Source of the DNA: Ignavibacteria bacterium
GTDB lineage: Bacteria; Bacteroidota; Ignavibacteria; Tepidaquicellales; Tepidaquicellaceae
Direction: 5' to 3'
Assembly: GCA_041649015.1 (NCBI GenBank)
Contig: JBAZNU010000008.1
Coordinates: 1 to 64,000 of the forward strand
Length of the DNA stretch: 64,000 nucleotides
Shown: piece by piece, positions 33,857 to 42,530 of the stretch
Position numbering within the stretch: position 1 is the first letter of the stretch
Layout: the number at the start of each line of letters is the position of its first letter
Notes under the pieces: generated by a model
Database searches by the model: none
What the model was told of the DNA's origin: nothing
Seen by the model: only the letters and a program-made list of their open reading frames with translations
Position numbers and translations under genes: made by a program

Positions 33857-34225
33857 ATGATACAGGAAGAAACAAATCTTACGGTTGCAGATAACTCAGG
33901 TGCAAAATCTGTCAGATGTATAAGGGTACTAGGCGGTTCGGACAGAAGATATGCAAGTCTCGGTGATATAATAGTCGTATCGGTAAAGTCTGCTATCCCA
34001 GGCGGAACGGTCAAAAAAGGTGAAGTTTCAAGAGCCGTAATAGTAAGGACAGCGAAGGAAGTACAAAGAAAAGACGGCAGCTGTATAAAGTTTGATGAAA
34101 ATGCAGCAGTACTATTAAATGCAAATAACGAACCGAGAGGAACGCGTATTTTCGGACCTGTCGGCAGAGAACTTCGCGAAAAACAGTTTATGAAGATTAT
34201 TTCATTAGCTCCGGAAGTAATTTAA
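33857..34225 (+). CDS. rplN: 50S ribosomal protein L14
   Basis: 122 residues. Start 'MIQEETNLTVADNSGAKSV', with 'GDIIVVSVKSAIPGG.VKKGEV' and 'GTRIFGPVGRELREK.FMKIISLAPEVI'. Binds 23S rRNA and bridges to the 30S subunit. Confidence 0.97.
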   Translation: MIQEETNLTVADNSGAKSVRCIRVLGGSDRRYASLGDIIVVSVKSAIPGGTVKKGEVSRAVIVRTAKEVQRKDGSCIKFDENAAVLLNANNEPRGTRIFGPVGRELREKQFMKIISLAPEVI

Positions 34226-34255
34226 TATAATATAGATATTAACAGAGATTATAAA

Positions 34256-34594
34256 ATGATAAAAACAAGACTCAAGAAAAGCGATACAGTAAAAGTATTA
34301 AGTGGAAACTCAAAAGGTTCAACCGGAAAGATACTTTTTATTGACAAGCAAAAAGGCAGAGTTATAGTTGAAGGTGTTAACATAGTTCATAAGCACCAGA
34401 AAGCAACTCAAAAAAATCCTCAGCCGGCAATTATAAAAAGAGAAGCTCCGATCAACATAACCAACGTTGCGCTTGTATGTCCGAAGACAAGCAAGCAGAC
34501 AAGAATAGGTACGGAGATTGTAAAAGATCCGACAACCGGCAAAGAAAAAAGGATGAGGTTGAGCAAAAAATCAGGTGAAATTATAATTAGTTAA
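34256..34594 (+). CDS. rplX: 50S ribosomal protein L24
   Basis: 112 residues. KOW motif 'KSDTVKVLSGNSKGSTGKIL' and 'VIVEGVNIVHKHQKATQKNPQPAIIKREAPI'. It starts assembly of the large subunit. Eight bases before rplE. Confidence 0.96.
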   Translation: MIKTRLKKSDTVKVLSGNSKGSTGKILFIDKQKGRVIVEGVNIVHKHQKATQKNPQPAIIKREAPINITNVALVCPKTSKQTRIGTEIVKDPTTGKEKRMRLSKKSGEIIIS

Positions 34595-34601
34595 TCAGAA
34601 A

Positions 34602-35252
34602 ATGGCAAAAAGCAAAGAAGATAGAAAAAAAGATTCTGAAGTTGCCGCAAAACAGGCAAAAGGCAAAAAAGGAAAAGACGCAAAAGATACAAACTTTAAG
34701 GAAGAAAAAGTACCTGTAAGATTACTTGAATTTTACAGAACAAAGATAGTACCCGAGCTGATTAAGAAACACGGATATAAAAATGTTATGCAAGCGCCAA
34801 AGCTTACAAAGATTGTGTTGAACAGTGGTGTGGGTCAGGCAGTTGTTGATCCGAAGTTAATAGATGCAACAGTAAAAGATTTTGAAGCTATTACAGGTCA
34901 GAAACCGACAGTAGTTAAGGCTAAGAAATCGGTGTCTAACTTCAAGCTAAGAGAAGGGATGAACATTGGTGTGAGAGTAACTTTAAGAAACGACAGGATG
35001 TATGAATTCCTTGACAGGTTTATAAATGTATCAATACCGCGAGTACGCGATTTTAGAGGTTTACCTGACAAGAGTTTTGACGGGAGAGGAAATTATTCTA
35101 TGGGTGTGAAAGAACAAATTATATTTCCGGAAATTAATGTTGATGGAATAACGAGAATAACAGGTATGGACATAACATTCGTTACAACAGCAAAAACTGA
35201 TGAAGAAGCTTACGATCTTTTAAAGGGTTTTGGAATACCATTCACAAAATAA
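34602..35252 (+). CDS. rplE: 50S ribosomal protein L5 with lysine-rich N-terminal extension
   Basis: 216 residues, about 35 longer than usual. The core begins near residue 37 with 'VPVRLLEFYRTKIVPELIKKHGY' and has 'SVSNFKLREGMNIGVRVTLR' and 'FPEINVDGITRITGMDITFVTTA'. The first 36 residues are Lys/Asp/Glu-rich ('KEDRKKDSEVAAKQAKGKKG'). There is no alternative start codon at residue 37, so the extension is probably made. It binds 5S rRNA. Confidence 0.95.
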   Translation: MAKSKEDRKKDSEVAAKQAKGKKGKDAKDTNFKEEKVPVRLLEFYRTKIVPELIKKHGYKNVMQAPKLTKIVLNSGVGQAVVDPKLIDATVKDFEAITGQKPTVVKAKKSVSNFKLREGMNIGVRVTLRNDRMYEFLDRFINVSIPRVRDFRGLPDKSFDGRGNYSMGVKEQIIFPEINVDGITRITGMDITFVTTAKTDEEAYDLLKGFGIPFTK

Positions 35253-35278
35253 TAATTCAGAATATTAGATTCATATAA

Positions 35279-35548
35279 ATGGCAAAAAAATCACATATAG
35301 CGAGGCAACAAAGAAGAGAAAGAATAGTTGCTCAGTATGCAGAAAAAAGGAAAGAGCTAAAAGCAAAAGGTGATTACGCAGGGCTTGCAAAACTGCCGAG
35401 AGACAGCAGTGCAACGCGCCTTCACAACAGATGCATGATGACAGGTAGGGCAAGAAGTTATTACAGAAAGTTTGGAGTATCACGACTTGTTTTCAGAGAA
35501 TTAGCGCTTCAGGGTAAAATACCCGGAGTAGTTAAATCAAGCTGGTAA
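35279..35548 (+). CDS. rpsN: 30S ribosomal protein S14, zinc-free form
   Basis: 89 residues, the long form. It lacks the CxxC...CxxC knuckle of the short type: only one Cys is present, in 'LHNRCMMTGRARSYYRKFGVSRLVFRE'. Ends in 'KSSW', as expected. It binds the 30S head. Confidence 0.96.
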   Translation: MAKKSHIARQQRRERIVAQYAEKRKELKAKGDYAGLAKLPRDSSATRLHNRCMMTGRARSYYRKFGVSRLVFRELALQGKIPGVVKSSW

Positions 35549-35573
35549 AAAATTAAAACGGAGATTATTTAGA

Positions 35574-35972
35574 ATGTCAATGACAGATCCAATAGCGGAT
35601 TTTTTAACAAGGGTTAGAAACGCAATAAGTGCCGGAAAGAAATCAGTCGATATTCCGGCTTCAAACATGAAAAAAGGTATCGCTGAAATAATGAAGAGTG
35701 CACACTTTATTAGTGACTATTCAGTCGTAGAAGGCGATGGAATTAAAAAATATATATCAATAAAACTGAAATACAATGACGGTATCAGTGTTATTGAAGG
35801 ACTAAAAAGAGTTAGCAAGCCGGGTATAAGAAATTATACTGATTCGGAAAGTATTCCAAGAGTCCGCAACGGATTAGGCATTGCAGTAATTTCGACCTCC
35901 AAGGGTTTGATGACCGACAAGCAGGCAAGAGCTCAGAAAATTGGCGGGGAAGTAATTTGTGAAATCTGGTAA
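35574..35972 (+). CDS. rpsH: 30S ribosomal protein S8
   Basis: 132 residues. 'MTDPIADFLTRVRNAISAGKKSVDIPASNMKKGIAEIMK' and the C-terminal 'GLGIAVISTSKGLMTDKQARAQKIGGEVICEIW'. Primary 16S binder; in E. coli the repressor of the spc operon. Confidence 0.97.
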   Translation: MSMTDPIADFLTRVRNAISAGKKSVDIPASNMKKGIAEIMKSAHFISDYSVVEGDGIKKYISIKLKYNDGISVIEGLKRVSKPGIRNYTDSESIPRVRNGLGIAVISTSKGLMTDKQARAQKIGGEVICEIW

Positions 35973-36001
35973 TCAATAAAATTTAATCGTAAAATCAGAA
36001 T

Positions 36002-36541
36002 ATGAGTAGAATAGGTAAAAAGCCGATAACAATTCCGGGGAATGTAAAACTTGATATAAAAGACAATGTTATAAATGTTACAGGACCAAAAGGCACATTG
36101 AATATGACAATGACAGGTGATGTAAAAGCGAAACTTGAGGGTTCAGAGCTAACATTCACCCGCGATAATGACCTTAAGAAGAATAAAGCTTTGCATGGTT
36201 TGTACAGAGCACTTATGATGAACATGATTGTCGGTGTTACAGACGGTTATTCGAAAAAACTAGAATTAGTAGGCGTAGGTTATAAAGCAGAATTAAAGGG
36301 GAAGAATCTCGTTTTGGCACTTGGTTATTCGCATTCAATAATTTTTATGGCACCTGAAGAAATTAATATTGAAGTTCCTAATCCAACGAATATAATGATA
36401 AGCGGAATTGATAAACAGCTTGTAGGGGCTATTGCTTCAAAGATACGTTCATTCAGAGAGCCTGAACCTTATAAGGGTAAAGGTGTTAAGTATGATACAG
36501 AAAAGATAAGAAGAAAAGCCGGTAAAACAGCAGCAAAGTAA
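36002..36541 (+). CDS. rplF: 50S ribosomal protein L6
   Basis: 179 residues. 'MSRIGKKPITIPGNVKLDI', 'GYKAELKGKNLVLALGYSH' and 'GIDKQLVGAIASKIRSFREPEPYKGKGVKY' are diagnostic. It lies near the GTPase centre. Confidence 0.97.
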   Translation: MSRIGKKPITIPGNVKLDIKDNVINVTGPKGTLNMTMTGDVKAKLEGSELTFTRDNDLKKNKALHGLYRALMMNMIVGVTDGYSKKLELVGVGYKAELKGKNLVLALGYSHSIIFMAPEEINIEVPNPTNIMISGIDKQLVGAIASKIRSFREPEPYKGKGVKYDTEKIRRKAGKTAAK

Positions 36542-36569
36542 ATTATAAAAGTTTAAATTATAAATAACA

Positions 36570-36935
36570 GTGAATACGAAATATCTAACTAACAGACAAA
36601 AGATAAAATACAGGATTAGAAAAAAGATTAACGGTACACCTGAAAGACCGCGTCTTGTTGTCTATAGAAGTCTTTCTCATATATATGCTACATTAGTTGA
36701 TGATGTTAATGGAAAAACTCTAACAGCTGCTTCATCAACTGAGAAACTAACAGCCGAGAAAATAAAAAGTGTTAAAGGTAAAATTGCAAAATCAAAAGAA
36801 ATTGGTAAAGCAATTGCTGAAAAAGCAAAAAATATGAATATTGAAACAGTTGTTTTTGATAGAAACGGTTATTTGTATCACGGAAGAGTAAAATCACTGG
36901 CTGATGGTGCCAGAGAAGGTGGTTTGAAGTTTTAA
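36570..36935 (+). CDS. rplR: 50S ribosomal protein L18
   Basis: 121 residues from a GTG start. 'RKKINGTPERPRLVVYRSLSHIYATLVDD' and 'FDRNGYLYHGRVKSLADGAREGGLKF' are diagnostic. Binds 5S rRNA with L5. A tRNA gene follows it within the cluster. Confidence 0.96.
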   Translation: MNTKYLTNRQKIKYRIRKKINGTPERPRLVVYRSLSHIYATLVDDVNGKTLTAASSTEKLTAEKIKSVKGKIAKSKEIGKAIAEKAKNMNIETVVFDRNGYLYHGRVKSLADGAREGGLKF

Positions 36936-36963
36936 ATCAAACCTGTTAGTTGATTTGAGCGAA

Positions 36964-37034
36964 TCTCGGATCGTCTAATGGCAGGACAGCGGCCTTTGGA
37001 GCCGTTAGTGGAGGTTCGAATCCTCCTCTGAGAA
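36964..37034 (+). tRNA. tRNA-Gln(UUG) inside the ribosomal-protein cluster
   Basis: 71 bases. Acceptor TCTCGGA/TCTGAGA (one G-U), discriminator A. Anticodon stem GCGGC/GCCGT with loop CTTTGGA, giving anticodon UUG. T-arm GGAGG-TTCGAAT-CCTCC. It sits between rplR and rpsE in the same direction, so it must be cut out of the long mRNA or be transcribed with it. No encoded CCA and no terminator directly after it. Confidence 0.93.
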
Positions 37035-37078
37035 CGATTTTAAAAATGACTTGACTTTATTGTTTGTTTTTACAATTA

Positions 37079-37109
37079 TTGACAAGTTCTTTTAAATAAA
37101 AACTTTATA
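37079..37109 (+). promoter_or_regulatory. Weak possible promoter before rpsE
   Basis: TTGACA at 37079 with a poor TTTATA 19 bases on, in the 136-base gap between the tRNA and rpsE. No Bacteroidota-type TAnnTTTG is seen here, so an internal promoter is uncertain. Confidence 0.25.
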
Positions 37110-37170
37110 TAAGCACTGTTTCAGTCTTAATAATAAAGTAGTTAACGAAAAGAGAAAATAAATAAATTTA

Positions 37171-37680
37171 ATGGCGAAAAAATACATAAAAGCGAGTGAG
37201 CTTGAGTTAAAAGAGAAATTAGTCTACATAGGCAGAGTAGCCAAAGTTGTAAAGGGTGGAAGAAGATTTAGTTTTAGTGCAGTTAGTGTAGTCGGAGATG
37301 GCAAAGGTCATGTAGGCATCGGGCTTGGCAAAGCAAATGAAGTGACGGATGCAATAAGAAAAAGCGTAGAAGACGCTCGTAAAAGTATCGTTTCGGTTCC
37401 ACTTAGAAAAGGTACGTTACCTTATGAGATTATAGGAAAGTATGGTGCAGCAAAGGTCTTATTAAAGCCAGCTTCACCGGGAACAGGATTAATCGCCGGC
37501 GGTGGTGTAAGAGCAGTACTCGAGTCAGTTGGTGTCCAGGATGTTTTGACTAAATTGTTAGGTTCATCAAATCCGCATAATGTTGTAAAAGCGACCGTGA
37601 ATGCATTGAAGAATTTGAAGGATGCAAAAATGGTTGCGGATAAGCGGGGAATCGGTTTAGCAGAACTTTTTTCAATCTAA
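37171..37680 (+). CDS. rpsE: 30S ribosomal protein S5
   Basis: 169 residues. 'LELKEKLVYIGRVAKVVKGGRRFSFSAVSVVGDGKGHVGIGLGKANEV' and 'GGGVRAVLESVGVQDVLTK.LGSSNPHNVVKAT' are diagnostic. It takes part in decoding fidelity and mRNA helicase activity. Confidence 0.97.
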   Translation: MAKKYIKASELELKEKLVYIGRVAKVVKGGRRFSFSAVSVVGDGKGHVGIGLGKANEVTDAIRKSVEDARKSIVSVPLRKGTLPYEIIGKYGAAKVLLKPASPGTGLIAGGGVRAVLESVGVQDVLTKLLGSSNPHNVVKATVNALKNLKDAKMVADKRGIGLAELFSI

Positions 37681-37697
37681 ATCAATTTTAATTATTA

Positions 37698-37880
37698 ATG
37701 GAAAAGAATTTAAAAATAACCCAAACAAAAAGCATTATAGACACAACTGTCAGGCAGAAGAAAACAATAGAAGCATTGGGACTTGGAAAACCTAATTATT
37801 CAACAGTTAAGAAGGATACACCGCAGATAAGAGGAATGATAGAAAAGGTGAAACATTTAGTAAAAGTTGAAGTATTATAA
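37698..37880 (+). CDS. rpmD: 50S ribosomal protein L30
   Basis: 60 residues. 'KITQTKSIIDTTVRQKKTIEALGLGKPNYSTVKKDTPQIRGMIEKVKHLVKVE' is a complete L30. Its normal downstream neighbour rplO is displaced by an outer-membrane protein gene. Confidence 0.95.
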   Translation: MEKNLKITQTKSIIDTTVRQKKTIEALGLGKPNYSTVKKDTPQIRGMIEKVKHLVKVEVL

Positions 37881-37956
37881 TAAAAAGTTTTTCGGCAACA
37901 TCAGCAACAAAAAACTGTAAAAAACTTATTTAAAAACAAAAATGAAAGGTAACAAA

Positions 37957-38646
37957 ATGAAAAAGTTATTCATCATCTTCGTAATGTCCTTGTTCGTTGC
38001 AAGTGCATCATTTGCACAGATCAACAAAAACTGGGATGGTACAAAACCTGAAGTATATCAGGGTTCAAAGAGCTTTGTATTTGTATATGCTCCGTTCGTA
38101 AGTGCTAACCTCGGTGGTGCTTATTCAGGTTCATACACTACTTATGCTGACTCAATGAACGCAAATGTTAGTAACATGTTCGGTGTTGGATTCCAGTACT
38201 TTGTAACCAACAATATCTCTTTAGGTGGCGGTATAAGCTTTGCGACAAGTTCATGGGAGCCCAAACTAACAAGCGGAACAGCAAAGAACACAACCACAAT
38301 GTTTGGTGTTTCAGTTGACGGTAATTATCACTTCAAGTCATTGTACGGTGTATCACCTTACTTAGGACTTAACGTTAACATAGGTACCTACTCGTCAACA
38401 ACAGATGTTACTGGCGGGGGAGCAAGTGCACAGTACAAGAACACCGGCAGTACGATTGGTTTTGGTGCAAACTTTGGATTTGACTGGTATTTTGCGCCTG
38501 GAATTTCATTAGGCGGTAAATACACATTAGGAATGCAGATGAATGGTGCACCTGAGTACACACAACCTTCAGGTAAAAGTGAAGGTCCTAAAACAAGCAC
38601 ATTTGGAACAGGTGTTGCAAGTATATTATTAAATGTTCACTTCTAA
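37957..38646 (+). CDS. Outer-membrane beta-barrel protein inserted in the ribosomal cluster
   Basis: About 229 residues. The signal peptide (MKKLFIIFVMSLFVASASFAQ) is followed by about eight amphipathic strands with aromatic belts ('GVGFQYFVTNNISLGGGI', 'GVSPYLGLNVNIGTYSS', 'FGANFGFDWYFAPGISLGGKY') ending in 'SILLNVHF', a perfect barrel end. It looks like an OmpW/outer-membrane beta-barrel family protein. The SD-like AAAGG favours the start at 37957; an in-frame ATG at 37942 would add five residues. It lies 77 bases after rpmD and ends in a strong terminator. Probably very highly expressed; a structural porin role is inferred. Confidence 0.8.
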   Translation: MKKLFIIFVMSLFVASASFAQINKNWDGTKPEVYQGSKSFVFVYAPFVSANLGGAYSGSYTTYADSMNANVSNMFGVGFQYFVTNNISLGGGISFATSSWEPKLTSGTAKNTTTMFGVSVDGNYHFKSLYGVSPYLGLNVNIGTYSSTTDVTGGGASAQYKNTGSTIGFGANFGFDWYFAPGISLGGKYTLGMQMNGAPEYTQPSGKSEGPKTSTFGTGVASILLNVHF

Positions 38647-38672
38647 AAAATTGATTTAGAAATCATCCAATA

Positions 38673-38707
38673 CCTATGTCCGCTGAAAAGCGGACATAGG
38701 GTTTTTT
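38673..38707 (+). terminator. Strong terminator between the barrel gene and rplO
   Basis: Perfect 12-base stem CCTATGTCCGCT/AGCGGACATAGG, GAAA loop, then GTTTTTT. It falls 26 bases before the rplO start codon, too close for a second complete promoter to fit after it. Confidence 0.92.
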
Positions 38708-38732
38708 ATAGTAATAGATAAAAAGTAAATAA

Positions 38733-39191
38733 ATGCACATACTCAGTAACTTAAAATACGCAGAAGGCTCAAGGAAAAAGAAAAAGCGAGTCGGTAGAGG
38801 TCAGGGTTCCGGTTTTGGAGGTACATCCACAAGAGGAGAAAACGGTGCAAAATCCCGTTCAGGCAATAAATACAGAGCCTGGTTTGAAGGCGGTCAGATG
38901 CCGTTGCAGAGAAGGGTTCCTAAGTTCGGATTTAAAAATATTAACCGTATAGAGTACAACGTATTGAATCTTGGCGGTATTCAGAAACTTATTGATGAGG
39001 GTAAGATAACTGAAACAGCTTTTGACTTCAAATATCTGCTTGACTACGGTTTTGTAAAAGACTCACGCAAGCCGCTGAAAATTCTCGGCAACGGTGAATT
39101 AAAATCTAAACTTGAGATCTCAGCAAATTCATTCAGCAAATCTGCAAAAGAAAAAATCGAGAACCTCGGAGGAAAAGCCATCATCATATGA
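38733..39191 (+). CDS. rplO: 50S ribosomal protein L15
   Basis: 152 residues. 'MHILSNLKYAEGSRKKKKRVGRGQGSGFGGTSTRGENGAKSRSG', 'FEGGQMPLQRRVPKFGF' and the end 'AKEKIENLGGKAIII' are diagnostic. Its stop overlaps the secY start (ATGA). It lies directly after a strong terminator, so its expression depends on readthrough or an upstream-overlapping promoter. Confidence 0.96.
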   Translation: MHILSNLKYAEGSRKKKKRVGRGQGSGFGGTSTRGENGAKSRSGNKYRAWFEGGQMPLQRRVPKFGFKNINRIEYNVLNLGGIQKLIDEGKITETAFDFKYLLDYGFVKDSRKPLKILGNGELKSKLEISANSFSKSAKEKIENLGGKAIII

Positions 39192-40522
39192 GCGGTTTCG
39201 TAGAAAATTTCAGGAATATATTCAAAATAGAAGAACTCAGGACGAGAATCTTCTTTACTATTGCCCTATTAATAGTTGTCAGAATAGGTGCACATATTAC
39301 ACTTCCCGGCATAGATTCATCAGTATTAGCAGAGGCTAATAAAAACGCGAATACTGGCGGACTTTTTGGCTTGTATGATTTGTTTGTCGGAGGTGCATTC
39401 AGCAAAGCTGCTGTATTTTCGCTTGGTATAATGCCTTACATCAGTGCATCTATTATCATTCAGTTACTCGGTGCAGTGTTTCCATACTTCCAGAAACTTC
39501 AAAAAGAAGGTGAAGAAGGAAGGAAAAAAATCAACCAGCTTACAAGGCTTGGAACAATACCTGTGGCTGCACTTCAGGCATGGGGTATAAGCGTTCAGCT
39601 TGCTTCAAGAAGAGCAGGAGAGATGAATATTATAAGTCCGGAAGTATCAATGTTTGTATTCACTTTTTCGACTGTAATATTTTTAACTGCAGGTACAATT
39701 TTGTTAATGTGGTTCGGTGAACAGATTACAGAACGAGGAATAGGAAACGGTATATCATTAATTATTTTTATCGGGATTATTGACAGGTTTCCATATTCAT
39801 TATTTGACGAATATCAGATAATCGCTTCGGGTGTAAGAAATATTCTTATTGAAGCTATTTATATTGCAGGATTTGTTTTTATTATAGCAGGTGTGATATC
39901 AGTAACAATTGCTACAAGAAAGATACCTGTACAATATGCAAAAAGAGTTGTAGGTAGAAAAGTTTTCGGAGGAGTTACTCAGTACATACCACTGAAAGTT
40001 AATCAGGCTGGAGTAATGCCGCTGATATTTGCTCAATCAATAATGTTTATTCCAAGTACAGTATTGTCATTCTTTCCGAACAGTGAGTTTATGCAATCTA
40101 TATCTGGATACTTTAATTACGACAGTTGGTTTTATTCATTTATATACGCGTTATTAATTATATTCTTTACATATTTTTATACAGCTATTGCGTTTAATCC
40201 AAAGGATGTAGCTGATAACATGAAAAAGCAGGGCGGTTTTATTCCGGGTGTAAGACCTGGCAAGCCCACATCAGATTTTATAGATAATATATTAACAAAA
40301 ATTACATTACCAGGATCAATATTCCTTGCGATTATTGCCATAATACCTACGTTCCTAATGAAGCTCGGTATCAGTACAGGACTGGCACAGTTTTTTGGAG
40401 GAACAAGTTTACTAATCGTTGTTGGTGTTGCACTTGACACTTTACAGCAGATTGAATCTCATCTGTTAATGAGGCATTATGACGGATTTATGAAAGGGAC
40501 AAAACTTAAATCACGCAGATAG
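39188..40522 (+). CDS. secY: Preprotein translocase channel SecY
   Basis: 444 residues, ten membrane helices. 'RIGAHITLPGID', the plug region, 'GIMPYISASIIIQLLGAVFPYF', 'GEQITERGIGNGISLIIFIGI', 'PLKVNQAGVMPLIFAQSIMFIPS' and the end 'QQIESHLLMRHYDGFMKGTKLKSRR'. The lateral gate of the Sec translocon. Overlaps rplO by four bases. Confidence 0.97.
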   Translation: MSGFVENFRNIFKIEELRTRIFFTIALLIVVRIGAHITLPGIDSSVLAEANKNANTGGLFGLYDLFVGGAFSKAAVFSLGIMPYISASIIIQLLGAVFPYFQKLQKEGEEGRKKINQLTRLGTIPVAALQAWGISVQLASRRAGEMNIISPEVSMFVFTFSTVIFLTAGTILLMWFGEQITERGIGNGISLIIFIGIIDRFPYSLFDEYQIIASGVRNILIEAIYIAGFVFIIAGVISVTIATRKIPVQYAKRVVGRKVFGGVTQYIPLKVNQAGVMPLIFAQSIMFIPSTVLSFFPNSEFMQSISGYFNYDSWFYSFIYALLIIFFTYFYTAIAFNPKDVADNMKKQGGFIPGVRPGKPTSDFIDNILTKITLPGSIFLAIIAIIPTFLMKLGISTGLAQFFGGTSLLIVVGVALDTLQQIESHLLMRHYDGFMKGTKLKSRR

Positions 40523-40532
40523 AAAGTTTTTA

Positions 40533-41294
40533 ATGTCCTTAATTAAGAGTGAAAAAGAAATTGAGTTGATGCGTGAAAGCAACATGATTGTTGCAGAGAC
40601 CTTAAGATACATAAGGTCTTTTATAAAGGAAGGTATAACTACACAAGAGTTGGATAGGGAAATAGAATTTTTCATACTAAGTAAGAATTCTATTCCTGCG
40701 TTTAAAGGTTATGGCTCTACAAGAAGAAGAAAGGGGTTCCCCGCAAGTGCTTGTATTTCAGTCAACGAAGAAGTTGTTCATGGAATTCCTTCACAAAGAA
40801 AATTAAAATCCGGTGATATTGTATCTGTGGATATAGGTGTCTTAAAAAACGGATATTACGGAGACTCAGCTTATACATTCCCGGTTGGTGAGGTCAGCAA
40901 GAAGAAACAGAAGCTGATGAAAGTAACGGAAGAATCTCTTTACAAAGGGATTTCAAAAGCTATAGCAGGTAATGTTATAAACGATATTTCAGTTGCTGTT
41001 CAGGCGCATGTTGAAGGTTCGGGTTACAGTGTTGTTCGAGATCTGGTTGGACACGGAATAGGAAAAAGTCTGCATGAAGAACCAGCAGTACCAAATTTTT
41101 ACAGTCCTGCGAGTAACATTAAATTGAAGGCCGGAATGACAATAGCAATAGAACCGATGGTTAATTATGGAGATTATACTGTTAAGACACTTAGCGACGG
41201 ATGGACAATAGTGACACAAGACGGAGAGCCTTCAGCTCATTATGAACATACGATTTTGATAAATGACGGTGTACCGGAAGTATTAACAAAATAA
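40533..41294 (+). CDS. map: Methionine aminopeptidase, type I
   Basis: 253 residues. Metal ligands: D in 'VSVDIGVLKNGYYGDSAYTF' (two Asp), H in 'GHGIGKSLHEEP', E in 'TIAIEPM' and E in 'AHYEHTILI'. Removes the start Met. Follows secY by ten bases; adk, which commonly sits between them, is absent. Confidence 0.96.
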   Translation: MSLIKSEKEIELMRESNMIVAETLRYIRSFIKEGITTQELDREIEFFILSKNSIPAFKGYGSTRRRKGFPASACISVNEEVVHGIPSQRKLKSGDIVSVDIGVLKNGYYGDSAYTFPVGEVSKKKQKLMKVTEESLYKGISKAIAGNVINDISVAVQAHVEGSGYSVVRDLVGHGIGKSLHEEPAVPNFYSPASNIKLKAGMTIAIEPMVNYGDYTVKTLSDGWTIVTQDGEPSAHYEHTILINDGVPEVLTK

Positions 41295-41301
41295 AATTAA
41301 C

Positions 41302-41520
41302 TTGGTAAAACAGGATTCAATAAAGGTCGACGGTATTATTACGGAAATTCTTCCGAATACTACATTTAAAGTAAAGCTGGAAAACGGGCATGAGATACTT
41401 GCTCATATTTCAGGAAAGATGCGGCTGCATTATATAAGGATTCTGCAAGGAGATAAGGTAAGTGTTGAGCTTTCACCTTACGACCTGACTAAGGGAAGAA
41501 TTACATACAGATATAAATAA
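41302..41520 (+). CDS. infA: Translation initiation factor IF-1
   Basis: 72 residues from TTG. 'DSIKVDGIITEILPNTTFKVKLENGHEILAHISGKMRLHYIRILQGDKVSVELSPYDLTKGRITYRYK' is a complete S1-type IF-1. Seven bases after map. Confidence 0.97.
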   Translation: MVKQDSIKVDGIITEILPNTTFKVKLENGHEILAHISGKMRLHYIRILQGDKVSVELSPYDLTKGRITYRYK

Positions 41521-41537
41521 AAATAAATTACAAGGAT

Positions 41538-41651
41538 ATGAAAGTAAGAAGTTCGGTAAAAAAAATGTGCGATAAGTGCAAAATCATAAAACGTAAGGGT
41601 GTTGTTAGGGTTATTTGTACTAATCCTAAGCATAAACAGCGTCAGGGATAA
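41538..41651 (+). CDS. rpmJ: 50S ribosomal protein L36, zinc form
   Basis: 37 residues starting MKVRSSVKKMCDKCKII and ending HKQRQG. The ligands C11, C14, C27 and H32 of the zinc-binding form are all present. Its place between infA and rpsM is the standard one. Shine-Dalgarno AAGGAT at 41532 is weak. Confidence 0.96.
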   Translation: MKVRSSVKKMCDKCKIIKRKGVVRVICTNPKHKQRQG

Positions 41652-41686
41652 TTTTTTATAATTTTTAATATTAACAGGAGTATAAA

Positions 41687-42067
41687 TTGGCAAGAATAGC
41701 AGGTGTTGACCTACCAAGAAATAAAAGAGCAGTAATTGGGTTAACTTCCATATTTGGAATCGGTCTTTCAACTTCTAAACAAATTTTAGGTAGACTTGGT
41801 ATCAGCGAAGATACAAAAGTCTCTGCCTTAACCGATGATGAAGTAAACAAGATAAGGAATGAAATAAGCACTATAAAGCTCGAAGGTGCACTGAAGTCTG
41901 AAGTACAGATGAACATAAAGAGGCTTATTGATACCGGTACTTACAGAGGTAAAAGACACAGAAGAGGATTACCTGTTAGAGGTCAAAGAACGAGGACAAA
42001 TGCTCGTACAAGAAAAGGTAAGAGGAAGACTGTTGCAGGCAAGAAGAAAGCAGCAGCCAAGAAATAA
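41687..42067 (+). CDS. rpsM: 30S ribosomal protein S13
   Basis: 126 residues from TTG, with ACAGGAG upstream. 'ARIAGVDLPRNKRAVIGLTSIFGIG' and 'RLIDTGTYRGKRHRRGLPVRGQRTRTNARTRKGKRKTVAGKKKA' are diagnostic. Contacts the P-site tRNA. Confidence 0.96.
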   Translation: MARIAGVDLPRNKRAVIGLTSIFGIGLSTSKQILGRLGISEDTKVSALTDDEVNKIRNEISTIKLEGALKSEVQMNIKRLIDTGTYRGKRHRRGLPVRGQRTRTNARTRKGKRKTVAGKKKAAAKK

Positions 42068-42107
42068 TTGAACAAGGTTTTTTAAATTAATTTAATACAT
42101 AATAGAT

Positions 42108-42494
42108 TTGGCTAAAACTGTAAAAAAGACTAAAAAGAAGATTCAAGTCGATTCGACAGGAGTTGCAAGAATCAGGGCTACTTTTAATAATGTCATAGTT
42201 ACCTTAACTGACGCTTATGGAAACACAATTTCATGGGCTTCCTCCGGTAAGATGGGATTCAAGGGTTCGAAGAAAAACACTCCATTTGCAGCACAAATGA
42301 CAGCAGAAGCTGCAGCTAAAGAAGCATTCGACCTTGGATTAAAAAAGGTTGAAGTTCTTATTAAGGGTGTTGGTTCCGGACGTGATGCAGCGGTCAGAGC
42401 TTTAAATACTGCAGGCCTGGAGATATCATCGATTAAGGACATTACACCGCTACCGCATAACGGTTGCCGTCCACCTAAGAAAAGAAGAGTATAA
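42108..42494 (+). CDS. rpsK: 30S ribosomal protein S11
   Basis: 128 residues from TTG. 'GVARIRATFNNVIVTLTDAYGNTISWASSGKMGFKGSKKNTPFAAQ' and 'DITPLPHNGCRPPKKRRV' are diagnostic. Forms the platform of the 30S subunit. Confidence 0.97.
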   Translation: MAKTVKKTKKKIQVDSTGVARIRATFNNVIVTLTDAYGNTISWASSGKMGFKGSKKNTPFAAQMTAEAAAKEAFDLGLKKVEVLIKGVGSGRDAAVRALNTAGLEISSIKDITPLPHNGCRPPKKRRV

Positions 42495-42530
42495 AAAACA
42501 ATTTATTATAACATAAAGAAAAAATTATAA

